From Sphaerobacter sp. (lineage in GTDB: Bacteria; Chloroflexota; Chloroflexia; Thermomicrobiales; Thermomicrobiaceae), in NCBI GenBank assembly GCA_029961075.1, contig JASBVL010000090.1, forward strand, positions 1-64,000: a stretch of DNA of 64,000 bases, read 5' to 3'. Positions 31,767 through 41,437 of this stretch are shown here, piece after piece (the stretch's first letter is position 1; every line of letters starts with the position of its first letter). The position numbers and the translations under genes are program-made. The notes beneath the pieces were generated by a model. The model did no database searches, had not been told where the DNA came from, and saw nothing but the letters and a program-made list of their open reading frames with translations.

Positions 31767-31926
31767 CCGGTACCTCCTCCGGTCGCCGCTCGCATCGGGA
31801 AAACCAGCGCGCGCCCGTTCGGAGTTCGGGCGGGCGATCATTCTAACACGCGCCTCGGCATTTGTGCGGAGTTGCACGAAGCAGGGCGATACCCAGCCCA
31901 AGACGGGCCCGCCGGGCCGTCGCGCC

Positions 31927-31955
31927 TTGCACCCAGCCCGCGTCCGTGCTACACT
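31927..31955 (+). promoter_or_regulatory. Promoter of tRNA-Asn
   Basis: TTGCAC (31927-31932), 17 bases, TACACT (31950-31955), about 25 bases before the tRNA. Confidence 0.7.
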
Positions 31956-31980
31956 CCTCTGCGGCAATACGGCGGGACGT

Positions 31981-32055
31981 TCCCCGATAGCTCAACGGTA
32001 GAGCAGGCGGCTGTTAACCGCAAGGTTGAAGGTTCGAATCCTTCTCGGGGAGCCA
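31981..32055 (+). tRNA. tRNA-Asn (GTT)
   Basis: The acceptor stem TCCCCGA (31981-31987) pairs with TCGGGGA (32045-32051). D arm GCTC...GAGC, anticodon loop CTGTTAA with GTT at 32013-32015, T arm GAAGG-TTCGAAT-CCTTC, discriminator G and an encoded CCA. The top pair of the anticodon stem (G-A) is mismatched; otherwise the cloverleaf is complete. Confidence 0.96.
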
Positions 32056-32088
32056 CGTAGATCCGTGCCCAGCCGTCCGGACAGGTAG

Positions 32089-32111
32089 GAGCCGGTCGGC
32101 TCTTTTCTTTT
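32089..32111 (+). terminator. Terminator of tRNA-Asn
   Basis: GAGCC (32089-32093), loop GGTC, GGCTC (32098-32102), then TTTTCTTTT. Confidence 0.75.
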
Positions 32112-32352
32112 CCGCGCTGCCGCGTCATGACTCGTCACGTGCGGGAGCACGTCCACCACCGCGTCCCCCGCGAGTCGCTCGGCCACCGCCACAGCGAGAA
32201 CGCGGTGCCCATCTAGCGCGGGCTCGAGGACGAGGCCCTCCTTCGAGCGGGAATGCCGGAAGACGATGCCGTGGAAGCCGGTGGCACCGATCCCGCTGCA
32301 GCGCGGGTGCCACCAGGGGGTGAGGTCCATCGACACCCGCGGAGGGTCGGGG

Positions 32353-34963
32353 ATGAATCGGGAGCACGCCCGGGCGGGAAGGCGAGCCAGTGCGGGTGCC
32401 CCGCCGCTGGTGCGGCCACTCTGGGCGCTCGGGCGGCGTGATCTGCCGGCGGCCGGCGGCAAAGGGGCCAACCTGGGCGAGTTGGTGCGGGCTGGCTTCC
32501 CGGTCCCGGACGGCTTCGTCGTGACCACGGCGGCCTACGACCGCTTTGTGGCGCACAGCGGCCTGGACAAAGCGATCGCCCGAGCGCTGCGCGGGGATGA
32601 CGGGACCGCCATCCGGGCGGCCTTCGAGGCGGCGCCGATCCCGCCCGAGATCGAGCGGGAGATCCTGGTCGCCTATGAGCAGCTCGGTCAGGGCGCGGTG
32701 GCGGTCCGCTCGAGCGCGACGGCCGAAGACCTGCCGGAGGCGGCGTTCGCCGGCCAGCAGGACACGTTCCTGAATGTGCAGGGCGCGGCGGCGCTGCTGG
32801 ACGCCGTGCAGCGCTGCTGGGCATCCCTCTGGACCGACCGCGCCATCGCCTATCGCGACCGCCTGGGCATCAACCAGCGCACGGTGAAGCTGGCGGTCAT
32901 CGCCCAGCGCCTGGTGCCGGCGGAGACCGCGGGAGTGCTGTTCACCGCCAACCCGGTCACGGGCGCACGGGACGAGATCGTGATTGATGCCAGTCCCGGG
33001 CTCGGCGAGGCGGTCGTCGCCGGCCTCGTCACCCCCGACCACGTCGTCCTGCGGCGGCGTTGGTGTGGGCGGTGGGGGTGGCGCGTCGTGGAGCGCCGCC
33101 TGGGGCGGCGGGAGGTTGTGGTGCGCCCGCGCGCGGGAGGGGGACCGAGCGCGTCTCGCCCCCAGTCGCGGCCGCGTCCTCGCGGGCGTTGCCCGACCAG
33201 GCGCTGCGCCAGCTCGCGGAGCTTGGCGTGGCCATCGAGCGGCACTTCGGCGCGCCGCAGGATGTCGAGTGGGCATGGGCTGGTGGTGAGGTGTTCATCC
33301 TCCAGGCCCGACCGATCACCGCCCTGCCGGAGCCGCCGCCGCGCGCGGGCAGGGCGCAGCGACAGATGGCCCGCCTTGTCGCGGAGCTGCTGCCCGCCCG
33401 GCCCTACCCACTGGAGGCAACCATCTGGGGGTTCGATTACTTTTCGTCCTCGCTGCTTCGGCCGATCTTGCGGCCGCTCGGCCTGGCAGTCCACTTCGAC
33501 CGAATGTTCGTCGAGGAGGAGGGCGTCGTCGTCCGCTTCACCGGACGGTTGCCCTACCGCGTGACCCCGGGCCTCCTCCTGGCGCCGCTCCGGCTGCTGC
33601 GGCTCGCCCGTCGCTTTGATCCCGCCCGCTGGCGGAGCGACCCCCTCCTGGCCGAGGTGCAGGCGCGGGCCCGCGCGCTGGAAACGAAGGACTTAGGTGC
33701 GCTCTCGTGGGCCGGTGTGAACGAGACGGTGCACCAGGCGCTTGCCATCCCGCTCCTGGTCGGGCAACTGCGGATGCGCTACCAGCTGCCGAGGCTGCCC
33801 GCCGTCGGCGCACTCCGCCTCCTGCTCAGCCTGCTTGGGGCCAGGGACCGTTTCGGCACGATCCTCTTCGCCGGCCTCGAAACCCGAACACTGGACGCAA
33901 ACCGGGCGCTCGAGGCGTTGGCAGCGCGTATTCGGTCCGATCCGACTCTGGCTGATACCTTTGCCCGCCACGAGCCCGCTGCGCTGTGGACGGCCCTGGA
34001 GGCGCATCCGTCGGGCCGTGCCGTCCTGGCCGAGCTGCGCAGCTTCTTGGACGAGTACGGCCACCGCGAGGTAGGGGGCACCCTCCAGGTCTCGCATCCG
34101 ACCTGGAGAGACGCGCCGGAGGTCGTGCTCGGCATGCTGCAGGGGCTCGCCCGGACGCCGCCGAAGCGCCGGCCGCAGCGGCCCGCCTGGGCGGTGGCGC
34201 GGGACGAACTCCTGACCCACCCACTGCTGCGGTTGCCGCCCCTGCGGTCCGCCTTCGTCAGGCTCCTGGACGATGCCCCCTGGTTTCACCAGATCCGCGA
34301 GGACACCCGGTTCTACCTGACGCTGGTTCTGCCCGTTCTGCGGCGGACGGTGCTCGAGCTCGGCCGGCGCCTCGTCGACACCGGCGTGCTCGATGCCGCC
34401 CCGGATGTCTTCTACCTCAAGCTGGGCGAGCTCGAACGGATAGACGGAGCGTGGCCCCCGCCACCGCCGCTCGTCGGAGAGCTGCGCGAACTGGTGGCGC
34501 GGCGCAAGGCCACGTATGCGGAGCTGGAGAGCGTGCCGCTGGTAGATCCGCGACTGCTTGGACGCGCGGAGACGACGGATGCTAGGGATGCGCTGCTGCG
34601 TGGAATCCCCGGCAGCCCCGGCGTGGCGGAGGGGCCCGTGTGTGTCGTCCGCGGTAGCACGGAGTTCGGCAAGCTCCGCCCGGGGAGGTGCTCGTCGCCC
34701 CCTACACCAATCCCGCCTGGACCCCGCTCTTCGAGCTGGCAGCGGCGCTTGTGGTCGATACCGGTGCGGCTGTCTCGCACGCGGCCATCGTGGCGCGCGA
34801 GAACGGCAACCCGGCGGTGATGGCCACTGGCGATGGCACCCGCCTCGTCGACGGCCCGCAGGTGCGCGTCGATGGCGCGCGGGGCCTGGTCTTCGGCCTG
34901 GCGGCGCCGACGGCCGGGCGCGCTGCGCGAGAGCGGCCAGGCTCAGAGCACCTGGCGCGCTGA
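32353..34963 (+). pseudogene. Rifampicin-phosphotransferase-like PEP-utilising enzyme, two frameshifts
   Basis: If repaired, about 870 aa in the order ATP-grasp domain (GGKGANLGELVRAGFPVPDGF, VRSSATAEDLPEAAFAGQQ, GLGEAVVAGLVTPDH), a long helical middle domain and a C-terminal swivelling His domain (TGAAVSHAAIVARENGNPAV). This order and length fit rifampicin phosphotransferases rather than PEP synthase, which ends in a PEP-binding barrel. The frame breaks at the G5 run 33139-33143 and again at the G4 run 34682-34685; each is restored by one extra G. GGAGGG precedes ATG 32353. Codon use between the breaks is normal, so either the lesions are recent or they are sequence errors. Confidence 0.82.
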
Positions 34964-35250
34964 GTTGGGAGGGACGAGAACGCTGCCGGTCATGCGTCCG
35001 ACCCGCGCTCGCCCTGGGTCGCAGAAATCCTCGATCCCGAGCTCGCGACGCAGCGGGAACTCATCGCCTGAGCGGCGTCGCCCCGCTGAGGCGAGATCAT
35101 GTGTCGCCTGCTTCTCTCGAACGATCGGCTTCCGCGCTGAGCCGCCGGTCATCGGTGCGCTCCCGCGCGGCCGAGATGGGCCCGCCACATTGAGGAGCCG
35201 GACACCCCACCGGTGCGCACGCCCCGAAACGTTCGCGCTGCGCCACCGCG
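34964..35250. other. Non-coding stretch, possible gene remnant
   Basis: No gene with a start signal or recognisable product. A minus-strand open frame across it has no family features that I can name. Confidence 0.4.
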
Positions 35251-35925
35251 TCACCCTGACCCACGCCGGCTCAGGCGGCGCATGGTCCGGTACACCTGGG
35301 CAGGTGTCGGAGCGGGTGGCAGCGGTTGTGCACTGGTCGCGCGGCACCCATCGAGCACGAGGCCGACGAACCGCTTCCACGCGGATGGGGCAGCCTCCCG
35401 CGTCCCGCGCACGACGCCCGCGTTCGCCATCAGCAGCAGGACAAAGTCCTCGGGCACGAAGTCGGCCCGGAGTTGACCAGCGGCTTGGGCACGCCGACCC
35501 AGTTCGACAAAGTCGCGGAAGGCTCGGTCGCGCAGCTCCTCCAGCCCCCCGGCGGTTGGGAACGTCATGGTCAGGACGTCGCAGGCACCGTGGTCGGCCG
35601 CCTGCATCGCGCAGACCCGCTCCACATACCGGCCGAAGCCTTCCCAGGGGTCAGGGGATTGTAGCGCCTCCGCCGCGGCGCTGGCGTACTCGGCCAGGCG
35701 GTCCTTGAAAGCTGCGGCGACCAGGGCGTCGCGCGTGGGGAAGTGGCGGTAGAGCGTGGCGTTGCCCACCCCAGCACGTCGGGCGATCTCGTCCAGCGGC
35801 GCGTTAACCCCGCGCTCCGCGAACACGGCCCGCGCCGCGTCCACGATGCGCCGGCGGTTCCGCGCGGCATCCGCCCGAAGCGATGGACGCGCCTCATGGG
35901 AGTCGGACACAAGCGATCGGCTCAT
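35251..35925 (-). CDS. TetR-family transcriptional regulator
   Basis: 224 aa. The N-terminal TetR helix-turn-helix is clear: RIVDAARAVFAERGVNAPLDEIARRAGVGNATLYRHFPTR, about residues 25-65, in segments. The C-terminal ligand domain is of the common AcrR-like kind. ATG 35925 is the last start before the conserved domain and leaves an ordinary N-terminal arm; it lacks a strong ribosome site. It is divergent from the MDR oxidoreductase gene, with a palindrome in between, so it probably represses that gene and perhaps itself. Confidence 0.88.
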   Translation of the reverse strand: MSRSLVSDSHEARPSLRADAARNRRRIVDAARAVFAERGVNAPLDEIARRAGVGNATLYRHFPTRDALVAAAFKDRLAEYASAAAEALQSPDPWEGFGRYVERVCAMQAADHGACDVLTMTFPTAGGLEELRDRAFRDFVELGRRAQAAGQLRADFVPEDFVLLLMANAGVVRGTREAAPSAWKRFVGLVLDGCRATSAQPLPPAPTPAQVYRTMRRLSRRGSG

Positions 35926-35978
35926 GGCCTTGAGTGTACACCGGCAACGGACGGCCGTCCCCGGCCGTGATAGATTGG

Positions 35979-36006
35979 CATAAGTGGGGTTCATTCCCCA
36001 TTTATG
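35979..36006. promoter_or_regulatory. Palindrome between tetR and the oxidoreductase gene
   Basis: CATAAGTGGGG (35979-35989) and CCCCATTTATG (35996-36006) are inverted repeats with one mismatch and a 6-base centre. The site lies 26 bases before the oxidoreductase ATG, a suitable place for the TetR protein to block expression. Confidence 0.5.
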
Positions 36007-36031
36007 TGGCGGTTCAAGGAGGAGGAACCCG

Positions 36032-36965
36032 ATGCGCGCGATCGCGATATCCGATTTCGGGGCCGCTCCGGCGCTTCATGAGCTGCCAGTCCCCGAGCCG
36101 GGGGAAGGCGCGATCCTGGTGCGCGTCCAGGCGTCTTCAGTCAATGGCTTCGACCTGGCCGTCGCCGCCGGGCACATGAAGGGCATGATGGAGCACCGCT
36201 TCCCGGTCATCCTCGGCAAGGACTTCGCCGGCACGGTCGAGGCAGTTGGTCCGGGAGCATCCCGCTTGGCCATCGGCGCCCCGGTGTTTGGGGTGGTGAT
36301 GAAGCCCGTGCTGCGTGACGGCGCGTTCGCTGAGTACGTCACCGTCACGGAAAGGCTTCGGCGTCGCCTCGATCCCAACGGGGCTCGACACCGCCGCCGC
36401 TGGCGCGCTCGGCCTGGCCGGCACCGCCGCGCTCCAGTCCATCGAGGCGGTGGCACCCACCGCCAGCGACACCGTGCTGATCTCCGGGGCGACCGGCGGG
36501 GTCGGCGCCCTTGCGGTGCAACTCGCCGTGGCCCGGGGTGCACGAGTCATCGCCACCGTCCGGCTGGGGGAAGAAGCCGACTTCGTGCGCGACCTGGGAG
36601 CGGCCCATACGGTCGACTACACCGGCGACATCGCCGCGCAGGTCCGCGCCATCAGCCCCCAGGGTGTGGACGCAGTCATCCACCCCGCGGGAGACGGTCG
36701 GGCGCTGGCCGACCTGCTGGCGCCGGGCGGTCGGTTTGCATCCCCCGTGGGCCTAGGGCCGGACCAACTCGGTCGCCAGGATGTACAGGCCACCAGCGTC
36801 ATGGCCACCCCAACGCCGGAGGTGCTGGCCCACCTCGCCGAGGAGGTCGTCGCCGGCCGGCTGCACGTCCCGATCTGGCGCAACTACCGGCTGGAAGAGG
36901 TAGCGCAGGCACTGGCCGACTTCGCCGCACCCCACGTCGGCAAGCTCGCCGTCAGTATCGGCTGA
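36032..36965 (+). pseudogene. MDR-superfamily quinone oxidoreductase-like gene with one frameshift
   Basis: A zinc-independent medium-chain dehydrogenase of about 311 aa if repaired. N-terminal catalytic domain (VQASSVNGFDLAVAAGHMKG, GKDFAGTVEAVGPGASRL, DGAFAEYVTV); Rossmann domain SGATGGVGALAVQLAVARGARVIAT; C-terminal YRLEEVAQALADFAAPHVGKLAV. Reading moves from one frame to another at AAA 36351-36353, where removing one A restores TEGFGVASIPTGL. AAGGAGGAGG precedes the ATG. Both halves are well conserved, so a sequence error or a very recent mutation is likely. Confidence 0.8.
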
Positions 36966-37341
36966 GCGCGGCGCTGCCCCCTCACCGCCACGCTGATACG
37001 GGCGGGACTTGTCCCCGCCCGGAGGCGCCCGGTGACACCGACGCAGATCATGCGGAGAAACTGGGCAACACCGGGAGGGCACAAGGCCGAATGCTGTCGC
37101 ACGAACCGCTGCGGCAATGCCGGCGGCCGAGGGAGGCGCCGAGCGCCCGCAGACAGGCCTCCCACCAACCCTGTGCACATCGGGATCACGAAATGGCTCG
37201 ACGCCGCGCGCGAGCGCCGCGGGTGGGTCCGTCCCCCGGCCGGTGAGCGGAGCGCCGGCCCGGGACGACGCCAGCCACCCCCAGGGCCCTGGCGCGTCCC
37301 CTGCGATAGCGTCGTCCACGGCGGGCATCGGAGGCGCGCTC
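36966..37341. other. Non-coding stretch with one short repeat hairpin
   Basis: No gene found. It holds a single hairpin of the dispersed two-hairpin family (CGGGCGGG...CCCCGCCCG, 36999-37022). The rest shows no signal that I can support. Confidence 0.5.
36999..37022 (-). repeat. Single half-copy of the dispersed two-hairpin element
   Basis: On the minus strand GGGCGGGGACAAGTCCCGCCC (21 bases at the core, here with its ACAAG loop) matches the right-hand hairpin of the copies near 41.5, 56.6 and 59.7 kb. Confidence 0.55.
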
Positions 37342-38004
37342 ATGAAGGAGGCGTTCGACATCGACCTGGCCCTCGCGCGCGTCCGCGAGGCGGTCCGCGA
37401 CTACCCGCCCGCGGCCATGTTCGCCCTGGCCGATGAGGGCCACCGCTCGCTGTTTGAGCAGGTAGTGGGCTGCATCCTGTCGATCCGCACCTACGACGAG
37501 GTGACGCTGCCGACCGCGCGCCGCCTCTTCGCAGCCGCCCCCACGCCCGACGCGATGGCCGCGCTCCCGGTGGAGGACCTGCAAGCCCTCATCGCCCCGG
37601 TCTCCTTCGCCGAGCCGAAGGCCCGGCAGATTCAGGCCATCGCCGCGGCGACGGTCGAGCGCTACGGCGGCACGCTCCCCTGCGATCGAGACGTGCTGCT
37701 GGCCTTCACCGGGGTCGGCCCGAAGTGTGCCCATCTGGCGCTCGCGATCGCCTGCGGCCAGCCCTGGGTCAGCGTGGACGTGCACGTCCACCGCGTGACC
37801 AACCGCTGGGGCTACGTCCGGACCCGGACCCCGGAGCAGACCACCGCGGCGCTGGAGGCGCAACTTCCCCGGCGGTACTGGATCGAGATCAACCGGCTGC
37901 TCGTGCCGTTCGGCAAGCACATCTGCACCACGCGGCGGCCGCGCTGCTCGACCTGTCCCGTCCTGTCGATGTGCCAGCAGGTCGGCGTCACGGACCACCG
38001 CTGA
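37342..38004 (+). CDS. Endonuclease III-like HhH-GPD DNA glycosylase with FeS cluster
   Basis: 220 aa. The helix-hairpin-helix segment FTGVGPKCAH carries Lys128, and Asp146 lies in SVDVHVHRV: the Lys/Asp pair of bifunctional endonuclease III. The C-terminal Cys195, Cys202, Cys205 and Cys211 give C-X6-C-X2-C-X5-C, the 4Fe-4S loop. It therefore appears to be an active base-excision repair enzyme for oxidised pyrimidines. ATG 37342 follows GGAGG. Its 3' 193 bases are overlapped by the convergent peptidase/transglycosylase frame. Confidence 0.9.
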   Translation: MKEAFDIDLALARVREAVRDYPPAAMFALADEGHRSLFEQVVGCILSIRTYDEVTLPTARRLFAAAPTPDAMAALPVEDLQALIAPVSFAEPKARQIQAIAAATVERYGGTLPCDRDVLLAFTGVGPKCAHLALAIACGQPWVSVDVHVHRVTNRWGYVRTRTPEQTTAALEAQLPRRYWIEINRLLVPFGKHICTTRRPRCSTCPVLSMCQQVGVTDHR

Positions 38005-39845
38005 CGCGGCTCCTGCCGCCTGCCGGGTCCGGTGCCCGGGCGAGCGCCGCCGCCCGCGGCGCCCGGCCTCGAGGCCGCCGACGCGGCGACGCCCCTTAGC
38101 CTCACCAGCCTGCGCGCAGCGCCGAGCGCGCGGCGTGGTAGCCGCACATGCCGGCTCCATCTGGCGCAGGCGCTGCACAAGCTCGCCTCCTGGCGCGTGA
38201 ACCGTCGCCCTTCGCCATCGCCGGCGAGCGGCGTGCTGGACTTGCGCATCAATGCAGCTTGTCCATCCGGAACGGGCCTCCAACCGTATCCGGCTCTCTT
38301 TTGCGCTTTCCTGGGTGGGGCCGGCGCCTGCACCGGCGGGTTGCCGGGCGCGGGGCTCGGCGCCGCGACGAGGAGCGGCAGCGTGGCATCCTCGCCCGCG
38401 AACAGGGCCGTGTAGTACGCGTACCAGGCCATCACCTTGGCCACGTAGTGCTCGGTACAGGTCCCGTAGATGTCGCACCCCTGCCCGAAGTACCTGCCCG
38501 CTACCTCCGCCAGCGACAACCCGCGCGCCAGGCGCTCCGCGATCATGCGCACGCCGGCGTCGATGTTGGCCGCCGGGTCGCGCCAGCGATCCTGCGGCAC
38601 TCCGAGGCGCAGCAGGTTCTCCGGCATCACCTGCATCAGCCCCTGGGCGCCGGCCGCCGAGACCGCCTCCGGGTTGCCGCCCGACTCGACCGTGATGATC
38701 GCCGCGATGAACGCCAGCGGCACGCCGTAGCGCTCGGCGGCCGCCTGCATCAGCACCACCCACTGGAGCACGCTGGCCGGCGCCTCCGTCAGCACCTGCC
38801 CGCTGCCGACGGCCACCACCACGGCCCCGGCCAGCCAGCCCAGCGGGTCGATGGCGCGGCCCGCGTCGTCCCGGACCGCGAAGTGCAGGTGCGGGCCGGT
38901 CGCGTAGCCCACCGAGCCGACCTGGGCGATCACCTGGCCGGCCACGACGCGGTCTCCCGGCTTGACGAAGGCGCGCTCCCAGTGGAGGTACTCGGTGCGG
39001 TAGCCGGCATTCTCACCGCTGTGCTCGATGACGATGACCGAGTTCGCCCCCGGCTCGCTCGCGTCAAACCCCACCCGGATGACGGTGCCCGCCGCCGCGG
39101 CGACGATCGGCGTCCCGGCGGCCGCGGCCAGGTCGATCCCGTTGTGGAAGCTGGGCCGGTCGGCCGGGCAGATGGAGAGCGTCGCGTAGCCCGGGTTGTG
39201 GGGCACGCAGCCAAAGCCCTGGCTCAGCGTGTAGCGCCCGAGGAGGGGGAACACGCGGGTGCCGGACCCGCGCGCAGTCGGGATGAACGTGAGCCCGGCC
39301 GGCGACGCGGCCTCGTCGGGGATCCACGTCCAGGCGAAGAAGGTCTGGCTGAGCGGGCTGTAGTTCAGGTACCAGGCCCCGCTCGGCCAGGACCCATCCG
39401 GCCGGCGGGTGCGCGCGCCGTTGCTGAGCTGACGATAGGCGGGCGCGAGGGCAGGGTTATCCGGTCCGCCCATGATCCGCGGCGGGCCTTCCCGGCCCTC
39501 CCCCACCGGCACGCAGTCGGCGCACGGCGCGTTCTCGCCGAGCGTGCGGACGCGGGTCGCGACATAGTAGGCGGGCGACACCGGTTGCCCTACCGTGGTG
39601 TTGTCTCCCACGAAGGCGAGGGTGACCCAGTGCCAGCTCCGCTCCTCGCTCCAGGCCATGTCCCCCCTGAACGGCGCCGGCACGACCGAGTTCGGATCGC
39701 GCGCCGGGACTTGCGGCCGGGGCCCGCCGGCCGTCATCGCCCGCGCGGTCCAGGTCGTCCCGATCAGCAAGAGCAGGAGCGCGGCCGCGCCGAGGAGGAT
39801 ATCGTCACGGCGACGCCTCGCCTGACGAGAAGCGATGCGATCCAC
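37812..39845 (-). CDS. Secreted M23 metallopeptidase fused to a lytic transglycosylase domain
   Basis: About 677 aa. An N-terminal membrane anchor/signal (LLGAAALLLLLIGTTW) is followed by a spacer, an M23/LytM domain with metal ligands in FHNGIDLA and GPHLHFAV, then an SLT domain with the catalytic Glu in ITVESGGNPEAVSAAGAQGLMQVMP and GRYFGQGCDIYGTCTEHYVAKV. It would cut both stem-peptide bridges and glycan strands. GTG 39845 is preceded by AGAGGGGGG. After about residue 525 the frame runs on for some 150 low-complexity residues and overlaps the nth-like gene. The true end may be earlier, hidden by a frameshift or lost stop. Confidence 0.82.
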   Translation of the reverse strand: MDRIASRQARRRRDDILLGAAALLLLLIGTTWTARAMTAGGPRPQVPARDPNSVVPAPFRGDMAWSEERSWHWVTLAFVGDNTTVGQPVSPAYYVATRVRTLGENAPCADCVPVGEGREGPPRIMGGPDNPALAPAYRQLSNGARTRRPDGSWPSGAWYLNYSPLSQTFFAWTWIPDEAASPAGLTFIPTARGSGTRVFPLLGRYTLSQGFGCVPHNPGYATLSICPADRPSFHNGIDLAAAAGTPIVAAAAGTVIRVGFDASEPGANSVIVIEHSGENAGYRTEYLHWERAFVKPGDRVVAGQVIAQVGSVGYATGPHLHFAVRDDAGRAIDPLGWLAGAVVVAVGSGQVLTEAPASVLQWVVLMQAAAERYGVPLAFIAAIITVESGGNPEAVSAAGAQGLMQVMPENLLRLGVPQDRWRDPAANIDAGVRMIAERLARGLSLAEVAGRYFGQGCDIYGTCTEHYVAKVMAWYAYYTALFAGEDATLPLLVAAPSPAPGNPPVQAPAPPRKAQKRAGYGWRPVPDGQAALMRKSSTPLAGDGEGRRFTRQEASLCSACARWSRHVRLPRRALGAARRLVRLRGVAASAASRPGAAGGGARPGTGPGRRQEPRQRWSVTPTCWHIDRTGQVEQRGRRVVQMCLPNGTSSRLISIQYRRGSCASSAAVVCSGVRVRT

Positions 39846-40154
39846 GACCACCCCCCTCTGCGTGTACGCGGGTGTGCCGGATCTCGGAGCCTCTTCCCCT
39901 CCCTCATCGTGGCAGGAGGCGGGGGCGTCGTTCGTGGGTGACGATCCGATGCCGACGACGAGACGGTCTCCGCGCGGGAGCCCAGCATGCTCAATGCCAC
40001 GCTCCCCGCCGGGACGCGCCCGCCCGGCCCGGTGTGGGCCTAAGTGTGCGGCAGGCTGCATCTCCTGTGCAAGTGGACCTATGACCTGCCGGCACGAATG
40101 GCGTTTCGGGTGCCGTTTGTCGGCGCGCCGCTCGCGCGCGGGTGCGCGCCGGGC
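39846..40154. other. Non-coding stretch upstream of the M23/SLT gene
   Basis: No gene seen. It must contain the promoter of the M23/SLT gene (minus strand) and the end of the aminotransferase transcript. No convincing -35/-10 pair was found. Confidence 0.4.
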
Positions 40155-41333
40155 TCAGTGCCGGCGGAGGCTCGCCAGCGCGGCGAGTCGGTCGGCCGCC
40201 GCGGCGATCGTCTCCGGCCGCTTGGCGAAGCAGAAGCGGGCCAGCAGCGGCGCGCGCGCCGGATCGGCGTAGAAGGCCGAGGGCGGGATGGCGGCCACGC
40301 CCACCTCGGCCGTCAGGAAGCGGCAGAACGCGACATCGCTGTCGAACCCCAGCCCGGCGATGTCGGCCAGCAGGAAGTAGCTGCCCCGGCAGGGCAGCAC
40401 CGGCAGCCCGGCGGCCTCCAGCGCCTGGCGCAGGCGGTCGCGCAGGTCGGTGTAGGTCGCCGCCAGCCGGGCGTAGTAGTCGCTGGCGAGCGCGTACTCC
40501 AGCGCCACCGCCATGGCCTCCTGGAGCGGCGTCGCGGTGGCGAAGGTGATGAACTGGTGCGTCGTCCGCAGCGCCCGGGTCAGCGCCGGCGCGGCGATGG
40601 CGTAGCCGACCTTCCAGCCGGTCATGCTGAAGGTCTTGCCGGTGGAGTTGAGGGTGACGGTCCGCTCCCACATCCCCGGCAGCGTCGCCAGGGGCACGTG
40701 CACGGCGTCGTCGAAGATGATCCGGTCGTAGACCTCGTCGCTGATGGCGATGAGGTCGTGCTCCCGGCAGAGCGCGGCGAGGCCCTCCAGCTCGGCGCGG
40801 CTGAAGACCTTGCCCGTCGGGTTGTGCGGGGTGTTGATGACGAGGGCGCGCGTGCGCGGGCCGATCGCGGCCGCCAGCGCGTCCAGGTCCAGCGACCAGT
40901 CGGGCGCCTGGAGCGGCACGTAGCGGGGCACCCCGCCAGCGAAGGTCACCTGCGCCGGGTAGGCGTCGTAGAACGGCTCGATCAGGATGACCTCGTCGCC
41001 CGGCTCCAGCACGGCCAGCAGCGTCGCCAGCAGGGCCTCGGTCGCGCCGGAGGTCACGGTCACCTCATGCTCCGGGTCGACCGCGCGGCCGTAGGTGTGC
41101 GCGAAGGTCGCGGCGATGGCGCGGCGGAGGCGGGGCAGGCCGTGGCTCGGGGCGTACTGGTTCAGATCCGCCTGGATCGCGGCCGCGGCCGCCTCCTTCG
41201 CCAGGTCCGGCCCGGGGAAGTCGGGGAAGCCCTGCCCCAGGTTGATCGCCTCGTGCTCGACCGCCAGCCGGCTCATCTCGCTGAAGACCGACGTCCCGAA
41301 GCCCCGCAGCCGGCTCGCCGCCACCTGCCGCAT
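40155..41333 (-). CDS. Fold-type I PLP aminotransferase, methionine/kynurenine aminotransferase-like
   Basis: 392 aa. INLGQGFPDFPGP at the N-terminus, NTPHNPTGKV, SDEVYDRIIFDD, and the PLP Lys in STGKTFSMTGWKVGYA. The GQGFPDF opening and the overall pattern resemble YbdL and kynurenine aminotransferases, which prefer methionine and aromatic amino acids. GAGGAGG precedes ATG 41333. It is downstream of metE on the same strand, separated by a 235-base repeat-filled gap; a link to methionine metabolism is only suggestive. Confidence 0.9.
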   Translation of the reverse strand: MRQVAASRLRGFGTSVFSEMSRLAVEHEAINLGQGFPDFPGPDLAKEAAAAAIQADLNQYAPSHGLPRLRRAIAATFAHTYGRAVDPEHEVTVTSGATEALLATLLAVLEPGDEVILIEPFYDAYPAQVTFAGGVPRYVPLQAPDWSLDLDALAAAIGPRTRALVINTPHNPTGKVFSRAELEGLAALCREHDLIAISDEVYDRIIFDDAVHVPLATLPGMWERTVTLNSTGKTFSMTGWKVGYAIAAPALTRALRTTHQFITFATATPLQEAMAVALEYALASDYYARLAATYTDLRDRLRQALEAAGLPVLPCRGSYFLLADIAGLGFDSDVAFCRFLTAEVGVAAIPPSAFYADPARAPLLARFCFAKRPETIAAAADRLAALASLRRH

Positions 41334-41437
41334 CGCTGCCGCCTCCTCGCGTGCTGCCCCTGACCGCCCGCGGGCCCCGCCTCCACGGGGGAGCCGGGAG
41401 CGATGCCCCGCTCGCGCCCCCTGAGAGGAACAACGGC

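Noticed and set aside
31992-32528. Minus-strand frame of 178 codons across tRNA-Asn
   Set aside because: It ends inside the tRNA and crosses its terminator. The segment near 32120-32330 looks mildly protein-like, but has no start signal or recognisable family.
34943-35380. Minus-strand frame of 145 codons between the RPH-like gene and tetR
   Set aside because: It overlaps the ends of both neighbours, with no ribosome site and no recognisable domain.
35925-35965. Leaderless tetR transcript from TACACT just before the ATG
   Set aside because: The -10-like sequence has no -35 at a usable distance, so the claim could not be supported.
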